From Candidatus Cryptobacteroides avicola (GTDB taxonomy: Bacteria; Bacteroidota; Bacteroidia; Bacteroidales; UBA932): a stretch of DNA of 64,000 nt. The stretch covers positions 28,848 to 92,847 of the forward strand of contig JADILV010000058.1 in assembly GCA_017695115.1 (NCBI GenBank), read 5' to 3'. A model generated the notes under the pieces. That model was not told the origin of the DNA. It searched no databases and was given only the letters and a program-made list of their open reading frames with translations. Shown here one piece after another: positions 26,708 through 35,877 of the stretch (within the stretch, counting starts at the first letter, position 1; every line of letters starts with the position of its first letter). The position numbers and the translations under genes were made by a program.

Positions 26708-27559
26708 CTACTTCCCTTCTTTATATTCTTTCCACAGGCGTCTGATATCATCACGGATAAGGTAACATGCAGGGCCGATGACATTGCCATGGTTGAAGCC
26801 TTCCAGCTGGTATAGCTCGACCGGATGTCCGAAAAACCTGAGCAGGGAATACAGATGCAGGTTTTCCTCATAACGGGCAAGCATCTCCAGATCGTCATCT
26901 CCTGTAATGAGCATGATAGGGGCACCTTCCTTGCGGACATTGTTTGAAGGGGCGAATTCATCTATGACAGGAATATCCCTGGAAAGACCACGTTCAGCCT
27001 TTATGGTATAATGGGTGGCAGTCTGGCCGCTGACAGGGTAAGCCTTGACTATACGGTCCGCATCTGCCCCCCAGGCAGCCATGTAATCTTTTGCCAGGAC
27101 CAACATAAGCGTAAGATATCCTCCTGCCGAATGCCCTCCGACATAAATCTGCTCAGGTGTGCCGCCATATTCATCTATATTATTGAAAACCCAGGCCATA
27201 GCCTGAGCGGCATCCTCAATATATGAAGGACATGCCGCCTTCGGGGAAAGCCTGTAATTGACATCCACTACAGCAAAGCCCTGCCCCCGGAGTTCGCCCA
27301 GAAGAGACTTCGAACCGCCTTCCAGACCTCCGCCGTGGAACCACACCAAAGTAGCGAATCCATCGGAATTTTCAGGATAATAAATATCAAGCCTGCATCT
27401 TTCAAGGCGATATGCATCAGTTTCATCTTCAGACACGTAGCTGATATCTTTCACATGTCTGTAACCGTCATCGGCACCAGTGGCCGGAACTGCTGCAACC
27501 GCTGAAAGCGAAAAGGCAGCAACACAGAGCGACAAGCAAATTCTCAATGAAGTCTTCAT
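26708..27559 (-). CDS. secreted alpha/beta-hydrolase (esterase/lipase-like)
   Basis: 283 residues with an N-terminal signal peptide (MKTSLRICLSLCVAAF...VAA). Seen: oxyanion motif WFHGGGLEGGSK, nucleophile elbow GGHSAGGY, and a late Asp/His pair (ITGDDDLEM, GFNHGNV), the alpha/beta-hydrolase layout of BD-FAE-like carbohydrate esterases and lipases. The ATG at 27559 starts the signal peptide; the frame extends further upstream but would enter the end of the lactonase gene. It likely acts in the periplasm; substrate unknown. Confidence 0.8.
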   Translation of the reverse strand: MKTSLRICLSLCVAAFSLSAVAAVPATGADDGYRHVKDISYVSEDETDAYRLERCRLDIYYPENSDGFATLVWFHGGGLEGGSKSLLGELRGQGFAVVDVNYRLSPKAACPSYIEDAAQAMAWVFNNIDEYGGTPEQIYVGGHSAGGYLTLMLVLAKDYMAAWGADADRIVKAYPVSGQTATHYTIKAERGLSRDIPVIDEFAPSNNVRKEGAPIMLITGDDDLEMLARYEENLHLYSLLRFFGHPVELYQLEGFNHGNVIGPACYLIRDDIRRLWKEYKEGK

Positions 27560-27576
27560 ATTGTTTCGATAAAAAG

Positions 27577-28773
27577 TTATTCGGCTATACGCACGCATGA
27601 AGGCATGTCCTCGGCAAATTTCACCCTGCTGCCGGTGTATGACAGCATTCCTGTTTCAGGATCGATCTCGTATGCTTCTACCGAACGGTCATCCCGGCAG
27701 GCGACAAGCATGGTTTTCCCGTCCGGAGCGATGGCGAAATTCCTCGGGTGCTTCCCTGTCCTGCAATACCCTACCTTGGTCACGCTGCCGTCTTCCGCTA
27801 TAGAGAAAACCGATATCCCGTCTTTTTTGAGACGGTGCGAAGTGTAGAGGAAATCACCTGAAGGATGCAGATGGATGTCAGCGCTTCCGCCGGCACGGAG
27901 ATCATCTGCAAGAAACCTCCCCGTCATATCGAAGACAGGCCTGCCGTCACCGTCGAAAGAAAAGTCGAATACCAGGAGTTCGCCTGAAAGTTCGGTAAGA
28001 CAGTAAAGTCTGCGTCTGAGGGTATCCACTTCCATGTGACGGGGACCGCTCCCTGCTCCACATATTATGTCACACTCAGGAAGACACGAAAGTACTGGCA
28101 TGTTTTCCCGAAACGGGATCTGCCCGGCATCCGGCATTTTCATGACCCTTATCCTGTCAGCCCCGAGGTCGGAAGCAAGAAGATATCTGGCATCCGCACC
28201 TTCCTGCCGCGGAAGGAATTTCAGCTGGTGGATATGCGAAGATTCCTGGCGGGATGCGACCGGACCGGATCCGCGGAAAACAAGACTCTGCAGCAACGCT
28301 CCGACCGAACCGTCATCTCCGACGTCGAACACTGAAACGGAACCGCTGCCATAGTCGGCTGTCATGACGGTATCGGATTCCCTGTCATAAAACAGAAAAC
28401 ACGGATCATGTCCTGTCCTGGAATTGCTCCCTGTCCGTGTAAGCATGATATCATCCGCAAATGAATACACTCCGGAACCGGCTCCTGCTTCCGAAGCCGC
28501 GTAAAGGTCATATATGCCGTCAAGCATATTCTCCTCCCCCAGGGCAATATATGAAGGATTGACGAGTTCCGCTTTCCCCAGAGGAGTAAAAGATCTGGTC
28601 TCCTGATCGAAGATATAACGGTAGAAATGGTTCCCGTATGTGCCTATATATACAACATATCCTTCCTGCAGTTCCGTCTTCCCGGCAGAGCGTTTCAGGC
28701 AGAACAATACGGACAAGACGACCGCAATGAGCAGAATACCTGCCACCGCAGCTATAATTCCAGGTTTTTTCAT
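27577..28773 (-). CDS. lactonase family (YbhE/Pgl-type) beta-propeller
   Basis: 398-residue seven-bladed propeller of the 6-phosphogluconolactonase (lactonase) family. Seen: an N-terminal membrane anchor (about residues 4-27), YVVYIGTYGNHFYRYIFD at the first blade, GSGPRHMEVD and GKHPRNFAIAPDGKTM at later blades. The N-terminal anchor places it outside the cytoplasm, so a sugar-acid lactone hydrolase is more likely than the pentose-phosphate enzyme. It precedes the secreted hydrolase by 17 bases. Confidence 0.78.
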   Translation of the reverse strand: MKKPGIIAAVAGILLIAVVLSVLFCLKRSAGKTELQEGYVVYIGTYGNHFYRYIFDQETRSFTPLGKAELVNPSYIALGEENMLDGIYDLYAASEAGAGSGVYSFADDIMLTRTGSNSRTGHDPCFLFYDRESDTVMTADYGSGSVSVFDVGDDGSVGALLQSLVFRGSGPVASRQESSHIHQLKFLPRQEGADARYLLASDLGADRIRVMKMPDAGQIPFRENMPVLSCLPECDIICGAGSGPRHMEVDTLRRRLYCLTELSGELLVFDFSFDGDGRPVFDMTGRFLADDLRAGGSADIHLHPSGDFLYTSHRLKKDGISVFSIAEDGSVTKVGYCRTGKHPRNFAIAPDGKTMLVACRDDRSVEAYEIDPETGMLSYTGSRVKFAEDMPSCVRIAE

Positions 28774-28891
28774 ATTCAGTACACTTTGAGCAGTCCCGGC
28801 ATTCTATTCATGACAATAAAATCCGAAACGCAACCCAAAGAAACATGATTTTAAGTAAATTTGCAAACCAAAACAGCAGATTATTGTCATT

Positions 28892-29476
28892 ATGGCTTCA
28901 AATAGATTAAAAATCAAGTCTTTGCCTCCCGATTTCAATGTGGAGGAAAGAGTTGTCCGCGCAAAAGAGAATTTCAGGGTACACGGATACAACTGCTGCC
29001 AGTCCGTCCTGCTTGCCTACAGCGACGTGCTCGGTCTTGACGAAGACACGGCGGCCACACTGACATCCGGGCTCGGAGGAGGCATGGGAAGACTGAGGGA
29101 AGTCTGCGGAAGCGTGACCGCCATGTTCCTGATAACAGGCTATATACACCCTGCAGCAGACCCTTCCATAAAGACTGACAGGACAGCCAATTACTCGCTC
29201 GTCCAGGAAGCCGCTTCAAAATTCAGGGAACTCAATGGCTCGATAGTATGCAAAGAACTGCTCGGACTCGTTCCCAAAAGCGCCGTAGGGAAAAACGGCA
29301 TAGGCATGCCCTCTCCGCAGTCTGTGGAACTTCCTGCAGAATCTCCAGAGCCGTCCGACCGGACACCGGAATATTACAAAAAGCGTCCGTGTGAAGAACT
29401 GATAGGGATTTCGGCAGGAATCATAGGAAACATGATAGTAGAAGCGGTCCGGACCGGAACCGAAGCGGTTCACTGA
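28892..29476 (+). CDS. C_GCAxxG_C_C family protein
   Basis: 194 residues with the Cys-rich N-terminal region of the C_GCAxxG_C_C family: GYNCCQSVLLAYS, SGLGGGMGRLREVCGSV and a later VCKELLGL Cys. Members are putative redox-active or metal-binding proteins of unclear role. The C-terminal segment (about 135-165) is Pro/Ser-rich. TAAATTTG at 28856-28863 might be its -7 element, but no matching -33 is seen. Confidence 0.78.
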   Translation: MASNRLKIKSLPPDFNVEERVVRAKENFRVHGYNCCQSVLLAYSDVLGLDEDTAATLTSGLGGGMGRLREVCGSVTAMFLITGYIHPAADPSIKTDRTANYSLVQEAASKFRELNGSIVCKELLGLVPKSAVGKNGIGMPSPQSVELPAESPEPSDRTPEYYKKRPCEELIGISAGIIGNMIVEAVRTGTEAVH

Positions 29477-29485
29477 CACGGAAGA

Positions 29486-30556
29486 TCATCCGGCTGAAGC
29501 AGCCTTCTCCCTCTGCCGTACCGTAAGCGCCCTCTGGAATGCTCTGGCGTTCCGGAGGTGTTCTTTGTAGGTAACGGCAAACCTGTGCGTGCCGTCAAAT
29601 TCCGGACTTGCACAGAAATAGATATACCCATGCTCGTCAGGGTGCAGCACAGCGTCTATGCAGGCTTTGGGCGGCACATTGATAGGAGCGGGCGGCAGTC
29701 CTCTGTATTTATAGGTATTATAAGGTGACTCCACTTTCAGATGCTTCTTTAGAATCCTGTCCAATGTATATCCGTAGCAGAAAGCTATGGTAGGATCGGC
29801 CTGAAGCCTGATGCCTTTGCGCAGACGGTTGAGATACACTCCGGCTATCTTGGGATATTCGAAAGCCTTGAGGGTCTCCCCGCTCACTATAGAAGCCAGT
29901 ACAGACACTTCATACGGCGAAAGTCCCTGTGCAGCGGCTGCGGACTTACGCTCTTCGGTCCAGAAGACATCATACTCTTTCTTCAGCCTGTCGAAAATGT
30001 CCTTTACCGAAGCCGTCCAGTACATCTGGTACGTATCCGGCAGAATCATGGCAAACACATTCTCAGGCGTAAAGCCATAACCGGCAAGGAATGCGGTATC
30101 TTCCAGAGCCTCGGCGACCTGAGAAGAATCCACCATCATCTGCATGCTTATTTTCCTGGCCAGACGTCCCTTGCTCCTTATGGTCCCGGAAATAGTCAGG
30201 TTCTGCGGTGTCTGCCAGCCGCGGGTAATCATTCTGATAGTATAAATCGCTGTAAATGAAGGCTCTATTACATACCGTCCCGGTTTCATCCCTGTCCCGA
30301 GTCCTTCTTTTCGGGCACAGCGTTCCAGACTGCCGCGCCTGAGAGCCCCGGCCCCGCTGACGAGAGAATCCAGGACAGTCCCGGGGTCAGTATCCGGATA
30401 CACATAGAGGACATAATCTTCCGTAAAACAAGGCTTCCTGTTATCGGCTATATATCTGCCGATAAAAAAAACGCAAAGGGCGGCCGCACATACGATACAG
30501 CCGGCAACAGCCGACAATTTCAGAATTTTCCTGTCCGGTGACATCATCACTATCAT
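29486..30556 (-). CDS. mltG: endolytic murein transglycosylase MltG
   Basis: 356 residues with one N-terminal membrane segment (about 12-32) and the YceG/MltG domain. Seen: ASIVSGETLKAFEYPKIAG holding the conserved catalytic Glu (in SGET), NRLRKGIRLQADPTI, and YRGLPPAPINVPPKACIDA. It cleaves nascent peptidoglycan strands at the inner membrane. It lies 3 bases after the glucosaminidase gene, so the two cell-wall hydrolases are co-transcribed. Confidence 0.9.
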   Translation of the reverse strand: MIVMMSPDRKILKLSAVAGCIVCAAALCVFFIGRYIADNRKPCFTEDYVLYVYPDTDPGTVLDSLVSGAGALRRGSLERCARKEGLGTGMKPGRYVIEPSFTAIYTIRMITRGWQTPQNLTISGTIRSKGRLARKISMQMMVDSSQVAEALEDTAFLAGYGFTPENVFAMILPDTYQMYWTASVKDIFDRLKKEYDVFWTEERKSAAAAQGLSPYEVSVLASIVSGETLKAFEYPKIAGVYLNRLRKGIRLQADPTIAFCYGYTLDRILKKHLKVESPYNTYKYRGLPPAPINVPPKACIDAVLHPDEHGYIYFCASPEFDGTHRFAVTYKEHLRNARAFQRALTVRQREKAASAG

Positions 30557-30559
30557 CGA

Positions 30560-31669
30560 TTACCTCAACAGTACGGTATCGCCGTTGACAAGGATATGGT
30601 CTTCCGCGAAACCGTTTTTCTTCATTATGGAATTGAGCTTGACGGCAAAACGCTGGGAAATCTCATATACAGTCTCCCCTCCTTCAGCAATGTATTTATC
30701 CAGATGTGCCGCAGCCTTTTTCTTCTTCGGCTGGAGATAGACTATGGTACCCGGCAAAAGTTCCCTGTCTTCATGCAGATCGTTGAAAAACAGTATTTCC
30801 CGAGGGAAAAGATTATAGAGTCTGGCGATGGACTGATAAGTCTCGCCTTCCACGGAATAGACAAAAGCCACCCCGTTCTGCGAATACAGCTGACGGGTAA
30901 GGGAGAAACGGAATTCGGAACGCGGACCTTCGTACGGACGAGGTTCCTCCAGGGCTGTAGGAGATTCGGGAACTTTGCTTCCCGGAGCGACAGTGATGAT
31001 TTCCGGCTTCGTCTCCGGCATTGTCTGTTCCTGGACTCCGTCTGTATCCGGTGAGGCCTGCGATGCAGCAAGGGCGGCTGCAGCCGCAGCAGTTTTCTTG
31101 AGACGGCGGGCTTCCTTTCTTGAAAGTTTGTTCTTCTTGCGTATAGCCTTCGTATCAGTCTGGTCAAACCTTGAAAGGTCGTATGTCTCGATAAGGTTTA
31201 TGAGTTTGCGCGGATAAGCAGGATCGGTAGCGTAACCGGCGCGTTTGAGTCCATGGGCCCAGCCTTTATAATCGGTTATCTTCAGATCGAACAGAGACTT
31301 GTACCTGTCCTTGTAACGCAGGAAATCCGAATGGTCCTTGTATGATTCGGCCACTGACTTGTATTTGCGGAAACATTCGTTCTTTTTTTCAGCATCCATA
31401 TACACGCCAGGCCCCTTCCAGTCGTGACACTTGATACCGAAATGGTTGTTGCCCTTAGTCGCCAGATATGACTGGCCGTTGCCCGACTCCAGCATACCCT
31501 GCGCAAGGGTGATGCTAGCAGGAACCCCGCTTCGGAACATCTCGTCTACTGCCATCTGGGCATATTTCTCGATATAAGTCTCCTGAGCCGACTGTTTCTG
31601 TGCAGCCAGCGGCAGAGAAAAGGCGACGGCCAGTATCGGAACGGCCGCAAGAAGGAAATGTCTGTTCAT
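30560..31669 (-). CDS. glucosaminidase with LysM domains
   Basis: 369 residues with a signal peptide ending ...PLAAQ. Seen: glucosaminidase domain (about residues 30-165; ASITLAQGMLESGNGQSYLA, GNNHFGIKCHDWKG, RYKSVAESYKDHSDFL), a basic Lys/Arg and Ala-rich linker, and two C-terminal LysM repeats (near 265-315 and 320-369; VEGETYQSIARLYN, AEGGETVYEISQRF). Acts on peptidoglycan in the periplasm. Possible -7 element TATTTTTG at 31728-31721. Confidence 0.88.
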   Translation of the reverse strand: MNRHFLLAAVPILAVAFSLPLAAQKQSAQETYIEKYAQMAVDEMFRSGVPASITLAQGMLESGNGQSYLATKGNNHFGIKCHDWKGPGVYMDAEKKNECFRKYKSVAESYKDHSDFLRYKDRYKSLFDLKITDYKGWAHGLKRAGYATDPAYPRKLINLIETYDLSRFDQTDTKAIRKKNKLSRKEARRLKKTAAAAAALAASQASPDTDGVQEQTMPETKPEIITVAPGSKVPESPTALEEPRPYEGPRSEFRFSLTRQLYSQNGVAFVYSVEGETYQSIARLYNLFPREILFFNDLHEDRELLPGTIVYLQPKKKKAAAHLDKYIAEGGETVYEISQRFAVKLNSIMKKNGFAEDHILVNGDTVLLR

Positions 31670-31735
31670 TTTATACCTGTTTCTTCATCACGACTTTCGG
31701 ATCAAGTCCGGAAGGACCGACAAAAATAGTTAAAT

Positions 31736-32680
31736 TTACCAGATTTCCGTCTTTTTCAGCGGAATCTCTATCGTATCCAGCTCATGGGCCAGAAGCGTAT
31801 CCGGAAAAATGGAAGCTGCCTGTTCAAGAAACGGTGACAGATCAGTGAAACGCGAAGAATAATGTCCTATGAGAAGTCTTCCTGCACCGGCCTTCAAAGC
31901 ACATTCGGCCGCATCTTCCGTAGTAGAATGAAAAGTTTTCACAGCCATATCCTTCATTTCCGCCGGATATGTAGCTTCATGATACAGCATATCTACACCC
32001 CTGACCCATCCTGCAAGTTCCGGAAAAGGAGCGGTATCACTGCAGTATGCATAGCTGCGAGGCACATAAGGCTTGTAGGCAGCCTCAGAAACCGGTATGA
32101 CTTCAGTGGTCCCACCGGAAGAACGTACCACATCCTCCCCTCTTTTAAGCGCCCCTATTTCAGAAAGCGAAAGCCCGTATTTTCCGATGCAGTCTTTCCT
32201 GACATTGAACGGAGGCTCCTTTTCCCTGACGATAAAGCCGTATGTTTCAATCCTGTGCCGTAAAGGAAACGACAACACCTCTATGGTCCTTGTCTGGAAA
32301 ACGACTTCGGGAGCCTCACAGGAAAGTTCATGCATATCTATACTGAACCTGAGCCCTTCGCCGAAAGTGTTCAGGAAAAAATCCAGAACCGGACGGAAAG
32401 CCGGCGGTGCGAAAACATTCAGGACAGATGTCCTGCCGAGCATGCCCATCGTACTGAGAAGGCCGAATATCCCGAAAATATGGTCACCGTGTATGTGCGA
32501 CAGACAGACTGTATCTACCTTAAGAAAAGAAATGCCTTTCCGCCGCATCTGCATCTGCGTCCCTTCACCGCAGTCAATCAAAAACAAGCGCCCATGCACA
32601 TCAAGTACATGAGCGCTGGAATATCTGTCTGAAGTGGGCAGGGCCGAAGCCGTGCCCAGAATATTCAGCGTGAAATTCAT
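31736..32680 (-). CDS. rnz: ribonuclease Z
   Basis: 314-residue metallo-beta-lactamase-fold RNase Z, which trims tRNA 3' ends. Seen: SHIHGDHIFG (H62, H64, D66, H67), FLIDCGEGTQMQMRR at the N-terminus, an exosite-like insertion, and YHEATYP plus KTFHSTTEDAAECALKAG. Lies 12 bases after rpsA and could be read from it. Confidence 0.9.
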   Translation of the reverse strand: MNFTLNILGTASALPTSDRYSSAHVLDVHGRLFLIDCGEGTQMQMRRKGISFLKVDTVCLSHIHGDHIFGIFGLLSTMGMLGRTSVLNVFAPPAFRPVLDFFLNTFGEGLRFSIDMHELSCEAPEVVFQTRTIEVLSFPLRHRIETYGFIVREKEPPFNVRKDCIGKYGLSLSEIGALKRGEDVVRSSGGTTEVIPVSEAAYKPYVPRSYAYCSDTAPFPELAGWVRGVDMLYHEATYPAEMKDMAVKTFHSTTEDAAECALKAGAGRLLIGHYSSRFTDLSPFLEQAASIFPDTLLAHELDTIEIPLKKTEIW

Positions 32681-32692
32681 CTGCAGTACAGA

Positions 32693-34561
32693 TTACTCGC
32701 CTTTCTCAAGTTTGTCTTTGAGAGCGGCAAGCTCGGAAATATCTCCGAGGGTGGTCTTCTCAAGATTAGAGCTGATCTTCTTGATTGCCTTCTTGGTGCT
32801 GTCAGCCTCTCCGGCAGGTTTGGCGGCAGCCTTAGGCTCCTCTGCTGCAGTGTAGGTCTTCACGTGTGAAAGGGTGATCTTCTTGGTGCTGCGCTTGAGC
32901 TCGGTAACCTTGAACGGAAGCACGTCGCCTGCAACCGGCATGGAACCGTCCTCTTTAACGAGTTCCTTGGTGTGGCAGAAACCTTCCACGTCACCGTCAA
33001 GTGTAACGGTAGCTCCCTTGTCCGAGATGCTTGCAATAGTGCCGTTATGGACAGAACCTACTGTATAAGTGCTTTCCACCTCATCCCATGGGTTAGGAAG
33101 GAGCTGCTTGTGACCGAGACTGAGCTTGTGGTTCTCCTCGTCGAAATCAAGGATCATCACATCGATCTTGTCACCAGGCTGGACGAACTCTGAAGGATGC
33201 TTGATCTTGGTCCATGAAATATCGCTGATGTGTACAAGACCCTCGACACCTTCCTCAAGCTCTGCAAATACGCCGAAGTTGGTTACATTGCGTACGATAG
33301 CAGAATGCTTTGATCCGATAGGGTATTTCTCGCGGATGTTCTCCCATGGATTCGGCATGAGCTGCTTGAGTCCGAGAGACATCTTCTTCTCCTCCCTGTC
33401 AAGGGTAAGGATCTGGGCCTCAACCTCATCTCCTACTTTCAGGAAGTCCTGTGCGATACGGAGTCTTGGAGACCATGACATTTCAGACACATGGATAAGA
33501 CCCTCTACGCCAGGCTCGATTTCCACGAATGCGCCGTAATCTGCGATAAGGACGACTTTACCTTTAACCTTGTCACCGACCTTAAGGTTCGGATCGAGGG
33601 CATCCCACGGATGTACTGTGAGCTGCTTGAGACCGAGGGCGATTCTCTTCTTGGCCTCATCGAAATCAAGGATAACGACCCTGATCTTCTGGTCAAGCTT
33701 GACAACCTCTTCCGGATGGTTGATCCTGCCCCATGAAAGGTCTGTAATATGGATAAGTCCGTCTACGCCGCCGAGGTCGACAAACACACCGTAGCTGGTG
33801 ATGTTCTTGACTGTTCCTTCAAGAACCTGTCCTTTCTCGAGCTTGCTGATGATCTCGCTCTTCTGCTGCTCGAGCTCTGCCTCGATAAGGGCCTTGTGCG
33901 AAACAACCACGTTGCGGAACTCCTGATTGATCTTCACGATCTTGAAGTCCATAGTCGTATCAACATACTGGTCGTAGTCGCGGATAGGCTTGATGTCTAT
34001 CTGTGAACCAGGCAGGAACGCCTCGATTCCGAAGATGTCCACGATCATGCCACCCTTTGTGCGGGTCTTGACATAACCTTTGACAATCTCGTTGTTGTTA
34101 TATGCTTCGTTGACCATATCCCAGGAGCGGAGTGCACGGGCCTTCTTGTGGGAAAGTACCAGCTGGCCTTTCTTGTCCTCTGTAGACTCTACATACACTT
34201 CTACCTTGTCACCTACTTTGAGGTCAGGGTTGTAACGGAACTCCGGAGCCATGATGACACCTTCGCTCTTATAGCCGATGTTGACGATTACCTCCCTCTT
34301 GCTGATAGCGGTAACGACACCTTCAACGACCTCACCCTCGACTACTTTTGAGAGAGTGTTGTCATACATCTGCTCGATTTCGGCCTTGTTCTCGCCGTAG
34401 GCTGCCTCGCCTTCAAATGCATCCCAATCGAATTTGTCAGGATCCACCGATGCGTTCAGGACAGGTTTCCTGGTTTCTTCTGCTGCCGGAGCAGTCTCCT
34501 GAACAGGAGCCTCTGCTGCCTTTGGAGTCTCCTCCACAGCTACTGTCTTGTTTTCTTCCAT
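32693..34561 (-). CDS. rpsA: 30S ribosomal protein S1
   Basis: 622 residues with six S1 repeats (GTVKNITSYGVFVDLGGVDG, GKVVLIADYGAFVEIEPGVE and VRNVTNFGVFAELEEGVE are successive repeats), an acidic Ala/Glu-rich N-terminal extension of about 45 residues and an Ala/Lys-rich tail. Binds mRNA at translation start. Promoter at 34648-34678. Confidence 0.95.
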   Translation of the reverse strand: MEENKTVAVEETPKAAEAPVQETAPAAEETRKPVLNASVDPDKFDWDAFEGEAAYGENKAEIEQMYDNTLSKVVEGEVVEGVVTAISKREVIVNIGYKSEGVIMAPEFRYNPDLKVGDKVEVYVESTEDKKGQLVLSHKKARALRSWDMVNEAYNNNEIVKGYVKTRTKGGMIVDIFGIEAFLPGSQIDIKPIRDYDQYVDTTMDFKIVKINQEFRNVVVSHKALIEAELEQQKSEIISKLEKGQVLEGTVKNITSYGVFVDLGGVDGLIHITDLSWGRINHPEEVVKLDQKIRVVILDFDEAKKRIALGLKQLTVHPWDALDPNLKVGDKVKGKVVLIADYGAFVEIEPGVEGLIHVSEMSWSPRLRIAQDFLKVGDEVEAQILTLDREEKKMSLGLKQLMPNPWENIREKYPIGSKHSAIVRNVTNFGVFAELEEGVEGLVHISDISWTKIKHPSEFVQPGDKIDVMILDFDEENHKLSLGHKQLLPNPWDEVESTYTVGSVHNGTIASISDKGATVTLDGDVEGFCHTKELVKEDGSMPVAGDVLPFKVTELKRSTKKITLSHVKTYTAAEEPKAAAKPAGEADSTKKAIKKISSNLEKTTLGDISELAALKDKLEKGE

Positions 34562-34624
34562 AAAATCTGATTAAAACAAACTAGTGGGTTAAACTTTATT
34601 TAATGTACCTGACGGGACACAAAA

Positions 34625-34648
34625 GCGCGCCCCGGTCAAAAGGCGCGC
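34625..34648. promoter_or_regulatory. GC-rich palindrome abutting the rpsA -7 element
   Basis: GCGCGCC and GGCGCGC form a 7-bp perfect stem around a 10-base loop. The minus-strand -7 element ends at 34648, so the expected start site falls inside the palindrome, making an operator or start-site structure more likely than a terminator. Confidence 0.45.
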
Positions 34649-34678
34649 AAAAATATGGATAATTTATTGTAATTGCAA
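34648..34678 (-). promoter_or_regulatory. promoter of rpsA
   Basis: TTG (34678-34676), 20 bases, TATTTTTG (34655-34648). Confidence 0.75.
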
Positions 34679-34703
34679 GTATTCCAGCAATTTTCTTGGA
34701 GAA

Positions 34704-35699
34704 CTACAACATTTTCCTTTTTTTGAAAATCAGCAGGATGATGGCAAATGACACGAGCATCAGCCCCAGAGTGATGACCCAGTCCCAGCCGGTCCCCGTC
34801 ATGGGAAGCTTTACGTTCATACCGAAAAAGCTGGCAATCAATGTCGGAGGCATAAGAAGCAGGGACACCAGAGTGAAGACCTTCATGATCTTGTTCTGGT
34901 CGAGGTTGATAAGACCTATCACCGTATTCTGCAGATATTCAAGTCTTTCAAAACTGAAATTGGTATGGTTGATCAGGGAGGATATGTCCTTCAGCATGAC
35001 ATTGAGCTTGGACTGCAGTCCTTTGGGATAGCGGTTGCTCTTGAGGATACTCGAAACGACCCTCTGCTTGTCCACGATATTCTCTCTCACCAGCATGGTG
35101 TTCTCCTGCAACTGGTTGATGTCCAGAAGGAACTCCTCGTTAATGTCTTCACCCAGACTCACCTTCCTGTTGTACTGTTCGATTTCCTTGGACATCAGCT
35201 CGATCATATCCGCATCCAGGTCGATTCTCTGCTCCAGGATATTCACGAACACCATATATCCGGACGGATACAGTTTCGGGAAAGCCTGTACCCTGCGCTG
35301 GATGTCAGTTATACTCCTCAGAGGGCTTTCCCTGAGGGTAGTGAGGATATTGCCCGTAATGATGAACGAAACCGGAATCATGGAATACTCCTCCGGCCCC
35401 GGAATAAGGAAGTTCGTATTTGCGAAAAGCGCGTCTTCGGTTTCGGAAAAACGTGATGAACTCTCGATTTCCTCAGCCTGGGCCCGGCTCTGGATGGTAG
35501 TGCCCACAAAAGACTCGGCAGCACGCTTTTCATCTCCCGTAGGGTTGAAAAGGTCGATCCAGACGACATCGTCATGGACAAGGGTGCTGAAAGACGTTTC
35601 CGACTGGGAAACCAGTATCTGCCCGTTGGATTTGTAGAAGATATCTATCATACCTCGATCAGTTTTGCTCCGGCCCGGTCGTCGGAAAGTGTTCAACAT
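34704..35699 (-). CDS. corA: CorA family magnesium/divalent cation transporter
   Basis: 331 residues with a large cytoplasmic N-terminal domain and two C-terminal membrane helices; the signature GMN lies in FFGMNVKLPMTGTGWDW between them. The last helix is followed by a short basic tail. The start at 35699 has AAGGA 6 bases upstream; a later in-frame ATG at 35651 would remove 16 residues. Own promoter at 35723-35753. Confidence 0.9.
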   Translation of the reverse strand: MLNTFRRPGRSKTDRGMIDIFYKSNGQILVSQSETSFSTLVHDDVVWIDLFNPTGDEKRAAESFVGTTIQSRAQAEEIESSSRFSETEDALFANTNFLIPGPEEYSMIPVSFIITGNILTTLRESPLRSITDIQRRVQAFPKLYPSGYMVFVNILEQRIDLDADMIELMSKEIEQYNRKVSLGEDINEEFLLDINQLQENTMLVRENIVDKQRVVSSILKSNRYPKGLQSKLNVMLKDISSLINHTNFSFERLEYLQNTVIGLINLDQNKIMKVFTLVSLLLMPPTLIASFFGMNVKLPMTGTGWDWVITLGLMLVSFAIILLIFKKRKML

Positions 35700-35722
35700 C
35701 CAGTCCTTTCAGAGAAAGTCCG

Positions 35723-35753
35723 CAAATGTAGGGATTTCCCTCCAATAATCAAA
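35723..35753 (-). promoter_or_regulatory. promoter of corA
   Basis: TTTG (35753-35750), 19 bases, TACATTTG (35730-35723). The -33 element overlaps the stop of a small frame upstream. Confidence 0.75.
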
Positions 35754-35877
35754 GCGCACCGCGCAATAGTTTAACACCGATGGCTATCAGCACGATACCG
35801 TCCGTACAGATACAGAGCCGCATGGTCCGGTCCCGGAGCGGTACGGGACGGCAGACAAAGGCCGCCGGTCCGCTCAT
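35749..35877 (-). pseudogene. possible 42-residue remnant resembling the MntP C-terminus
   Basis: A short frame overlaps the recR stop by 4 bases (ATGA). Its last part reads GIVLIAIGVKLLRGAL, resembling the final membrane helix of MntP manganese exporters, while its first 25 residues look unrelated. It could be a decayed gene end or a chance frame; nothing else in this 174-base gap supports coding. Confidence 0.3.

Noticed and set aside
32097..32612. Plus-strand frame of 171 codons within rnz
   Set aside because: Antisense to the RNase Z gene whose zinc motifs are intact; no motif in the opposite frame.
34625..34648. Rho-independent terminator upstream of rpsA
   Set aside because: Although followed by TTTT on the minus strand, it overlaps the rpsA promoter, so a terminator role for an upstream transcript is less likely than a start-site element.
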